A DNA stretch of 64,000 nt from contig CAIWXQ010000031.1 of NCBI GenBank assembly GCA_903916675.1, positions 62,001-126,000 on the forward strand, in the 5' to 3' direction. The DNA is from an uncultured bacterium (GTDB lineage Bacteria > Verrucomicrobiota > Kiritimatiellia > RFP12 > CAIWXQ01). Of this stretch, positions 57,882-64,000 are shown piece after piece. The position numbers and the translations under genes were made by a program. How positions within the stretch are numbered: position 1 is the first letter of the stretch; every line of letters starts with the position of its first letter. The notes under the pieces were generated by a model. The model did not search any database. It worked only from the letters and a program-made list of their open reading frames with translations, and was not told the DNA's origin.

Positions 57882-60359
57882 ATGGATACTCGCAAAAAAT
57901 CACGGCGGCGCGTGGAGATGACATCGGAGTCGCTGTTTGAGGATTTTTCCTGGCATCTGCGCTACACACTGGCCAAGGATCGGTTCAACGCCACGGACCA
58001 TGACCGCTACATGGCGCTGGCGTGGACGGTGCGCGATCGCCTGATCGAGCGCTGGTCCCTGACGCGTCAGGCGCACCGCGGCCGCAACGTGAAGCGCGTC
58101 TACTACCTGTCGCTCGAATTCCTGATCGGCCGGCTGCTGGGCAACAATGTAATCAACCTCCAGATGGAGGAGATCTGCCGCCAGGCGATGTCCGACGCAG
58201 GGCTCGATTGGAACGACCTGCGCGACTACGAGTCTGACGCCGGCCTGGGCAACGGTGGCCTCGGTCGGTTAGCGGCCTGCTTCCTGGACTCCATGTCCAC
58301 GCTCAAGATCCCGGCCATTGGGTACGGACTGCGCTACAACTACGGGATCTTCAAGCAGAAGATCGTCAACGGCGCCCAGGTGGAGGAGCCGGACCACTGG
58401 CTGAAGAACGGCTTCCCTTGGGAGATCGTGCGGCCCGAGCACACGCAGATTGTGCGCTTCGAGGGGCGTTTGGAGACTGTCGACATTGATGGGCGGCAGG
58501 TGTGGATGTGGGTCGACACCAAGCCGGTGCTGGGGGTGCCGTATGATCTGCCGATCGTTGGTTACGGTGGCGAGGTGGTCAACACCCTGCGTCTCTGGTC
58601 AGCTCAGGCCACGGACGAGTTCAACTTCGACGACTTCAACCGCGGCTCGTACGTCGAAGCGGTCGAGAAGAAGGTACTGGCCGAGAACCTGACCAAGGTG
58701 CTCTACCCGAACGACAACGTCCTGGAGGGGAAGGAGCTCCGGCTCCGGCAGCAGTATTTCTTTGTCTCCTGCACAATCCAGGACATCCTGCGGCGCTTCC
58801 GCGCGGCGGGCAACCCGTGGTCGGCCCTGCCGGACAAGGTTTTTCTGCAGCTCAACGAGACGCACCCGGCCCTGGCGATCCCGGAGATGATGCGCCTGCT
58901 GGTGGATCTCGAGCAGCTCAACTGGGACGAGGCTTGGCGCATGACCTGCGCCTGCATGGGGTACACCAACCATACAATCCTGCCGGAAGCGCTGGAGCGC
59001 TGGGGCGTGGCGCTGTTCGAGCGCCTGCTGCCGCGGCACCTGCAGATCATCTACGAGATCAACGGCCACCACCTGCAGCGCGTCTCGACGCAGTATCCCG
59101 GCGACGTCGGTCGCCTGCGCCGCATGAGCCTGATCGACGAGGAGGGCGATCGCTCGATCCGCATGGCTAATCTGGCGATCGTGGGCTCCTCGGCGGTCAA
59201 CGGCGTGGCGCAGCTGCACACGGAGATCCTGCGGCAGACACTGTTCCGCGAATTCTACGAAATGTTTCCGGAGCGGTTCAGCAACAAGACCAACGGCATC
59301 ACGCAGCGGCGCTGGCTGTTGAAGGCTAACCCGGGGCTGGCCGCGCTGATCACCAACGCCATCGGGCCGGCGTGGATCACGGACCTGGCGTGCTTGCGCG
59401 AGCTGGAGAAATTTGCGGACGACGAGAGCTTCCTGCGCCGCTTCCGGGAGGTCAAACAGACCAACAAGCGGGCGCTGGCGGAGACCATCCGCGCACAGAC
59501 CGGCCTCGCGGTGGGGCCGGACGCGATCTTCGACGTGCAGGTTAAGCGCCTGCATGAGTACAAGCGGCAGTTGTTGCTGGCGCTCTACATCATCACGCGC
59601 TTTCAGCGGATGGTTGAAAAACCAGGGCAGGATGTCTGGCCGCGCGTTTTCGTCTTTGCCGCCAAGGCCGCGCCGGGCTACGCCATGGCCAAGCTGATCA
59701 TCCAGTTGATCCACGCCATCGGCGAGGTGGTAAATCATCATCCACTCACGTGCGACCGGCTGCAGGTGGTCTTTCTCCCCGACTACCGTGTTTCGCTGGC
59801 GGAGCGCATCATCCCGGCGGCGAACGTCAGCGAGCAGATCTCGCTGGCCGGCACGGAAGCTTCTGGTACCGGTAACATGAAGTTGATGCTCAACGGTGCG
59901 TTGACGCTCGGGACGCTTGACGGCGCCAACGTTGAGATTCTCGAGGAGGTCGGCCCGGAAAACATCTTCATCTTTGGCATGAAGGCCGACGAGGTGGCGG
60001 CTCGGCGGCCGACCTACGATCCGCGCGCGGTCTGCCGCGAGCATCCGGAGGTGGGGCGCGCAGTCGAGATGATCCGGCAGAACGTTTTCTCCCTGCTGAG
60101 CCCCGGCTTGTTCGAGCCCATCGTGCAGTCCCTGCTGGAGCATGGCGACTACTACATGCTGCTGGCCGACCTGCCTGCCTACATCGAGGCGCAGGACCAG
60201 GTGGAAGCGCTTTACCGGCAGCCACGCGTGTGGGACCGCCGTGCCCTGCTGAACGTGGCCCGCGCCGGCCGGTTCTCGTCCGACCGCACGATTGCCGAGT
60301 ACGCCCGCGACATCTGGCACGTGTCGCCCTGCGAAGTGGCCGGGCCGGAAGGGCATTGA
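57882..60359 (+). CDS. glgP: Glycogen/starch/maltodextrin phosphorylase
   Basis: A GT35 phosphorylase of 825 residues, normal for the family, releasing glucose 1-phosphate from alpha-glucans. YYLSLEFLIGRLLGNN near 75, DAGLGNGGLGRLAACFLDS, GYGLRYNYGIFKQ, ILPEALERW and NGITQRRWLLKANP are present, and EASGTGNMKLMLNGAL carries the PLP Lys. The ATG at 57882 has GGAG nine bases upstream; an earlier GTG-type start adds unconserved residues. It is followed by purF after 69 bases. Confidence 0.95.
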   Translation: MDTRKKSRRRVEMTSESLFEDFSWHLRYTLAKDRFNATDHDRYMALAWTVRDRLIERWSLTRQAHRGRNVKRVYYLSLEFLIGRLLGNNVINLQMEEICRQAMSDAGLDWNDLRDYESDAGLGNGGLGRLAACFLDSMSTLKIPAIGYGLRYNYGIFKQKIVNGAQVEEPDHWLKNGFPWEIVRPEHTQIVRFEGRLETVDIDGRQVWMWVDTKPVLGVPYDLPIVGYGGEVVNTLRLWSAQATDEFNFDDFNRGSYVEAVEKKVLAENLTKVLYPNDNVLEGKELRLRQQYFFVSCTIQDILRRFRAAGNPWSALPDKVFLQLNETHPALAIPEMMRLLVDLEQLNWDEAWRMTCACMGYTNHTILPEALERWGVALFERLLPRHLQIIYEINGHHLQRVSTQYPGDVGRLRRMSLIDEEGDRSIRMANLAIVGSSAVNGVAQLHTEILRQTLFREFYEMFPERFSNKTNGITQRRWLLKANPGLAALITNAIGPAWITDLACLRELEKFADDESFLRRFREVKQTNKRALAETIRAQTGLAVGPDAIFDVQVKRLHEYKRQLLLALYIITRFQRMVEKPGQDVWPRVFVFAAKAAPGYAMAKLIIQLIHAIGEVVNHHPLTCDRLQVVFLPDYRVSLAERIIPAANVSEQISLAGTEASGTGNMKLMLNGALTLGTLDGANVEILEEVGPENIFIFGMKADEVAARRPTYDPRAVCREHPEVGRAVEMIRQNVFSLLSPGLFEPIVQSLLEHGDYYMLLADLPAYIEAQDQVEALYRQPRVWDRRALLNVARAGRFSSDRTIAEYARDIWHVSPCEVAGPEGH

Positions 60360-60428
60360 CGCACATTATTCTGGAAAAATCCGCGCGCTCGGTCTACAAT
60401 AGTGATCCATCGAGGAACAAACGGCTTC

Positions 60429-61871
60429 ATGAGCGACATGACACGACGGTGCTGGATGGACGGGGATGAGCCGCACGAGGAATGCGGGCTGTTTGGTGCG
60501 TTCGGCGTGCCGTCGGTTGCCGAGATTCTCTACACCGGCCTTTTCGCGCAGCAGCACCGCGGACAGGAGGGGGCCGGGATGGTGGTCAGCGACGGCACCC
60601 GCCTGCGCTACCACAAGAACCCCGGTCGCGTGCACGATATCTTCTCCCCGGAGACCATTCGCCGGCTGGCCGGCTCGCACGGTATCGGGCATGTGCGTTA
60701 CTCGACCACCGGCGCCTCTCGGCCGCAGAATGTCCAGCCACTGGTCGCGGAGTGTGTCGATGGCCTCTGGGCCATCGCGCACAACGGCAACCTGACCAAC
60801 GCGGCGTCCCTGCGCCGCACCTACCAGCAGTCCGGCTCGATCTTCCAGACCACGACCGACAGCGAGGTGCTCATCCACCTGCTGGCGGATCCGCACTATC
60901 GTAACCGCTGCCAGCACGTGGGGCGCGCGCTGGCCGAACTGCGCGGCGCGTTCTCGTTCCTGCTGATGTCGCGCGACTGCGTCATGGCGGCGCGCGATCC
61001 TCTCGGATTCCGGCCGCTGGTGATCGGTACGCTGGAGGGCGGTTACGTTTTCGCCAGCGAGACCTGCGCCCTGCGGCAGGTGGGCGCGAATTTCATGCGC
61101 GCGGTCGAGCCCGGCGAGTTGGTCCAGGTGACCTCCCGTGGTCTGGCCAGCTACCGGTTTGCTGAGGTTCCGCCGCGCTGTGCGCAGTGCGTGTTCGAGC
61201 TGGTCTACTTCGCGCGGCCGGACAGTAACGTCTTTGGCTATAACGTCCACCAGACCCGCATGCAGTACGGCATGCGCCTGGCGCAGGAGCATCCGGTGCA
61301 GGCAGACATCGTCATCCCGATCCCCGACAGCGGCGTTTCCGCGGCGCTGGGGTTCTCGCGCGCCAGCGGCATCCCGTTCGATATGGGTTTCATCCGCAAC
61401 CACTATGTCGGCCGCACCTTTATCATGCCCGAGCAGGCCACGCGTGCCCGCGGCGTGGACATGAAGCTCTCGGTCATGCCGGAGGTGGTGCAGGGGAAGC
61501 GTGTGGTGGTGGTGGACGACTCGATCGTGCGCGGTAACACGGTGCAGCGGCGCGTGGCGTTCCTGCGCGAGGCCGGCGCTCGCGAGGTGCACGTGCGCAT
61601 CTCCTGCCCGCCGATCCGCCACCCGTGCTTCTTCGGGATCGATTTTGCCACCACCTCCGAGCTGATCGCCGCCACCCGCGACGTGGAGCAGATCCGCGCC
61701 TACATCGGTGCCGATAGCCTCGGCTACCTCAGCGAGGAGGGGTTGCTGGCGTCGTTCGCCGACGGCCCGCGCAAGTTCTGCAAGGCCTGCTTCAATGGCG
61801 ATTACCCCACGGACGTCAGCCAGATGCGGGGCAAACTGGATTTGGAAGACCAGCAGGCGGAAGAAGAGTAG
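60429..61871 (+). CDS. purF: Amidophosphoribosyltransferase, Fe-S type
   Basis: PurF makes phosphoribosylamine, the first step of purine synthesis. The 480-residue protein has the Ntn glutaminase nucleophile at Cys19 (EECGLFGAFG) after a short propeptide, YSTTGASRPQNVQPL, AHNGNLTN, and the PRPP loop VVVVDDSIVRGNTV. Cys in PPRCAQCVFE, HPCFFGIDF and KFCKACFNG match the 4Fe-4S and propeptide-bearing Bacillus-type enzymes. GAGGAA precedes the ATG; a GTG at 60402 is an alternative. The stop is followed at once by a TAGTCATTGG word and a repeat element. Confidence 0.94.
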   Translation: MSDMTRRCWMDGDEPHEECGLFGAFGVPSVAEILYTGLFAQQHRGQEGAGMVVSDGTRLRYHKNPGRVHDIFSPETIRRLAGSHGIGHVRYSTTGASRPQNVQPLVAECVDGLWAIAHNGNLTNAASLRRTYQQSGSIFQTTTDSEVLIHLLADPHYRNRCQHVGRALAELRGAFSFLLMSRDCVMAARDPLGFRPLVIGTLEGGYVFASETCALRQVGANFMRAVEPGELVQVTSRGLASYRFAEVPPRCAQCVFELVYFARPDSNVFGYNVHQTRMQYGMRLAQEHPVQADIVIPIPDSGVSAALGFSRASGIPFDMGFIRNHYVGRTFIMPEQATRARGVDMKLSVMPEVVQGKRVVVVDDSIVRGNTVQRRVAFLREAGAREVHVRISCPPIRHPCFFGIDFATTSELIAATRDVEQIRAYIGADSLGYLSEEGLLASFADGPRKFCKACFNGDYPTDVSQMRGKLDLEDQQAEEE

Positions 61872-61890
61872 GGCTAGTCATTGGTCTTGG

Positions 61891-61960
61891 AGACAGGGGA
61901 CGGGGTCGGTATCGATAAAGCATTCGGCCCCGACATCGATACCGGCGGTAACCCCGAGAC
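61891..61960. repeat. Inverted-repeat element of the GGTCGCTATCGG family (copy 6)
   Basis: Arms GGGGTCGGTATCGAT (61903-61917) and ATCGATACCG (61936-61945), with CCCCGAC between, are inverted at short distance. It fills the purF-pyrG gap, directly before the pyrG ribosome-binding site region. Confidence 0.7.
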
Positions 61961-62023
61961 TAAAGGAATTTGGTTCGTGATGATTGGAAACACACCAATG
62001 ATTGGCGTTCCACGGAGGCTTTC

Positions 62024-63628
62024 ATGAGCAAACACATTTTCGTTACCGGCGGCGTGGTTTCCTCTCTGGGCAAGGGACTGACGGCCGCCTCGCTGGCGCT
62101 GCTGCTGAAGAAGCGCGGGTACCGGGTCAAGATGCAGAAGCTGGACCCCTATCTGAACGTGGACCCGGGCACCATGTCGCCCTACCAGCACGGCGAGGTC
62201 TACGTCACGGTCGACGGTGCAGAGACCGACCTCGACTTGGGGCATTACGAGCGCTTCACCGGCGACGCCTGCAATAAGAAGAGCAACTTCACTACCGGGC
62301 GCATCTACAGCGCTGTGATCGAGCGCGAGCGCCGCGGCGACTACCTGGGCAAGACCGTGCAGGTCGTCCCGCACATTACTAACGAGATCATTGCTGCGAT
62401 CTGCTCGCTGGACTCCCCAGACGTGGACATCGTTGTCACGGAGATCGGCGGTACGGTCGGCGACATCGAGAGCCTGCCGTTTCTGGAGGCCATCCGACAG
62501 CTGCGCCAGGAGATCGGGCGCGACAACGGCCTGTTCGTGCATGTCACGCTGGTGCCGTTCGTGAAGGCTGCCGAGGAACTCAAGACCAAGCCGTCCCAGC
62601 AGTCGGTGGGCATCCTGCGCACGATCGGCATTCTTCCGGACATGTTGGTCTGCCGCTGCGAAAAGCCGCTTGGGGAGGACCACCGCCACAAGCTGGCGCT
62701 CTTCTGCAATGTCGAGCCGACGCTGGTGATTGAGGCGCGCGACGTGGCACATTCGATCTATGAGCTGCCCCTGGAACTGGCGCGGCAGGACATGGACGTC
62801 TACGTGCTCGAAAAACTCCGGCTGCATGTCCATGACTTGGACGTGACCGACTGGAAGAAGATGCTCCACCGCCTGATCCGCCCGGCCAACGGCGAGGTCG
62901 AGATTGCGGTGGTTGGCAAGTACATCGGCCTGCGCGACGCCTACAAGAGCATCTACGAGGCGCTCACGCACGGCGGTGTGGCCAGCGACGTGCGCGTGCG
63001 CTTCCGCATGGTGGAGTCCGAAGACGTGGAGGCAAAGGGTGCGGAGGCCGTGCTCGGCGGCGCCCACGGCATCTTGGTCCCCGGCGGCTTCGGCAACCGC
63101 GGCATTGAGGGGAAGATCCTCGCGGCGCAGTTCGCCCGCGAGCGGAACATCCCGTACTTCGGCATCTGCCTCGGCATGCAGGTCGCGGTCATGGAGTTCG
63201 CCCGCAATGTCTGCGGACTCAAGCACGCCAACAGCACGGAGTTCGACGAGAAGACCCCGCATCCGGTCATCGACCTGATGGAGGGCCAGAAGGGGAAGGA
63301 CAAGGGCGGCACCATGCGTCTGGGTGCCAAGCCCTGCGCGATCCGCCCGGGCACGCGCGCTGAATCCATCTACGGCCGCCGCGAGATCAGCGAACGCCAC
63401 CGCCACCGCTACGAGTTCAACAACAGCTACCGTGAGACGTTCGAGAAGGCCGGCCTCTGCCTCTGCGGGCTCTCGCCCGACAACGCGCTGGTGGAGATGG
63501 TCGAGATTCCCGCGCACCCGTGGTTCCTGGCCTGCCAGTTCCACCCGGAATTCCAGTCCACCCCGCTCGACCCGCACCCGCTCTTCGCCTCCTTCATCGC
63601 CGCCGCCTGTGCGCAGCGGAAGGGTTGA
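62024..63628 (+). CDS. pyrG: CTP synthase
   Basis: PyrG aminates UTP with glutamine-derived ammonia. The 534-residue enzyme has the synthetase domain ([20 protein letters not shown] near 8-27, [39 protein letters not shown]) and a C-terminal class I glutaminase ([26 protein letters not shown] with the Cys, and [10 protein letters not shown] with His and Glu). GGAGG lies seven bases before the ATG. Full length and intact. Confidence 0.96.
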   Translation: MSKHIFVTGGVVSSLGKGLTAASLALLLKKRGYRVKMQKLDPYLNVDPGTMSPYQHGEVYVTVDGAETDLDLGHYERFTGDACNKKSNFTTGRIYSAVIERERRGDYLGKTVQVVPHITNEIIAAICSLDSPDVDIVVTEIGGTVGDIESLPFLEAIRQLRQEIGRDNGLFVHVTLVPFVKAAEELKTKPSQQSVGILRTIGILPDMLVCRCEKPLGEDHRHKLALFCNVEPTLVIEARDVAHSIYELPLELARQDMDVYVLEKLRLHVHDLDVTDWKKMLHRLIRPANGEVEIAVVGKYIGLRDAYKSIYEALTHGGVASDVRVRFRMVESEDVEAKGAEAVLGGAHGILVPGGFGNRGIEGKILAAQFARERNIPYFGICLGMQVAVMEFARNVCGLKHANSTEFDEKTPHPVIDLMEGQKGKDKGGTMRLGAKPCAIRPGTRAESIYGRREISERHRHRYEFNNSYRETFEKAGLCLCGLSPDNALVEMVEIPAHPWFLACQFHPEFQSTPLDPHPLFASFIAAACAQRKG

Positions 63629-63711
63629 GGATTTCAGGTTTCAGATTTCGATTGATCGGTTTTGGAATCAGGGATGTTTTCTATCCTGAACTCAGGAAAA
63701 CGGGAAGATTT
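63629..63711. repeat. TCAGGA/TTTCAG word sequences after pyrG
   Basis: GGATTTCAGGTTTCAGATTTC (first 20 bases from 63629) is an iterated word. The palindrome TCCTGA-AC-TCAGGA (63684-63697) with nearby T-runs could end pyrG transcription. Confidence 0.45.
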
Positions 63712-63795
63712 TGACTTTTACCGCGTCGTATCCCGCCCCCACCGCATTGACTTTGCCGCAGCCGCTCAGTAGGCTGGCGTCCCACAAGGCACAGC

Positions 63796-64000
63796 ATGAA
63801 ACGCGTTCTTTTTATCGGCGACATCAACGTGGACGTGATGATGAGCGGGCTGGAGTCCCTGCCTGTCCCGGACCGTGAGGTCACGTGTGCCACGTTCGAC
63901 ACCACCATGGGGAGCAGCGCGGTGATCTGCGCCTCAGTCTACGCCGCGCTGGGTGGCCATGCTGCCATGCTCGGGCTGGTCGGGACCGACGACTACGGCG
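63796..64000 (+). CDS. PfkB-family carbohydrate/nucleoside kinase, 3' end missing
   Basis: The gene is cut by the right edge; 68 residues are visible. They show the ribokinase/PfkB start: VLFIGDINVDVMM (residues 4-16), VPDREVTC, TMGSSAVICASVYAALG and AAMLGLVGTDDYG, that is, the substrate-binding GD-x-N-x-D and the GG/GS-x-x-N-type region. The exact sugar or nucleoside cannot be told. Confidence 0.85.
   Translation, partial: MKRVLFIGDINVDVMMSGLESLPVPDREVTCATFDTTMGSSAVICASVYAALGGHAAMLGLVGTDDYG

Noticed and set aside
61874-63577. Antisense frame of 567 codons opposite pyrG
   Set aside because: pyrG is unmistakable on the plus strand and the antisense product resembles nothing.

Overview
This 64 kb window is a gene-dense, GC-rich bacterial chromosome segment. 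The best lineage clue is a 51-codon gene (27540-27695, minus strand) for the small basic protein family known from Chlamydiae/Verrucomicrobia-type genomes. Together with pyruvate:ferredoxin oxidoreductase, class II fructose-bisphosphate aldolase, a DUF2961/GH172 lipoprotein and a GH2 beta-mannosidase, it suggests an anaerobic, polysaccharide-degrading member of the PVC superphylum, plausibly Kiritimatiellota. The phylum is inferred; the genes are read directly. I saw no rRNA, tRNA, CRISPR array, transposase or prophage gene.

Region 1 (1-12145, plus strand) is a surface-polysaccharide locus: the C-terminal part of a YfhO-like membrane protein, a GH172-type lipoprotein, a Wzx-like flippase, a C-methyltransferase/NAD-sugar-dehydratase pair that is translationally coupled, a DUF6492-like protein, a GT61 glycosyltransferase and a capsule-type GT-B enzyme. 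Region 2 (12214-21404, minus strand) converges on it and encodes a complete CMP-pseudaminic acid pathway in operon order pseB-pseC-(sugar amidotransferase-hisH-hisF)-methylase-pseF-pseG/pseH fusion-pseI. The HisF paralog has lost the catalytic Asp of histidine biosynthesis, so the HisH/HisF pair probably feeds ammonia to the WbpG/PseA-like enzyme to make an acetamidino sugar.

Region 3 (21498-32820) is mainly housekeeping: thiE, thiM, a hydrolase without its nucleophile serine, sppA, panC (probable ATT start), an SH3-domain protein, the small basic protein, fba and nifJ followed by a clear terminator. Region 4 (32899-44149) holds a compositionally distinct GT-C membrane enzyme, an M28 peptidase and a NifA-like sigma-54 activator divergent from gltBD. 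The AT-rich gap in front of gltBD contains a well-spaced -24/-12 sigma-54 promoter, so glutamate synthase is probably under this activator.

Region 5 (44393-64000) carries a beta-mannosidase, a TetR regulator, zinc/manganese-type ABC genes, eno, a Nudix hydrolase, three uncharacterised proteins, two oligopeptide ABC ATPases, glgP, purF, pyrG and the start of a PfkB-family kinase.

The most unusual feature is non-genic. Many gaps contain inverted repeats whose arms are built from short iterated words, such as GGGGTCGCTATCGG, TCAGGAAATC, CAGTGAGCAGT, CACAGAG and GCGTGGGG. At least six elements belong to the GGTCGCTATCGG family. Several words supply the start or stop codon of the neighbouring gene (thiE, pseC, pseB, oppF, the TetR gene, the beta-mannosidase), and two genes (pseC, oppF) carry in-frame internal insertions that look like the same material. 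A second, REP-like class of tandem hairpins occurs at 22257, 51841, 53759 and 56708.
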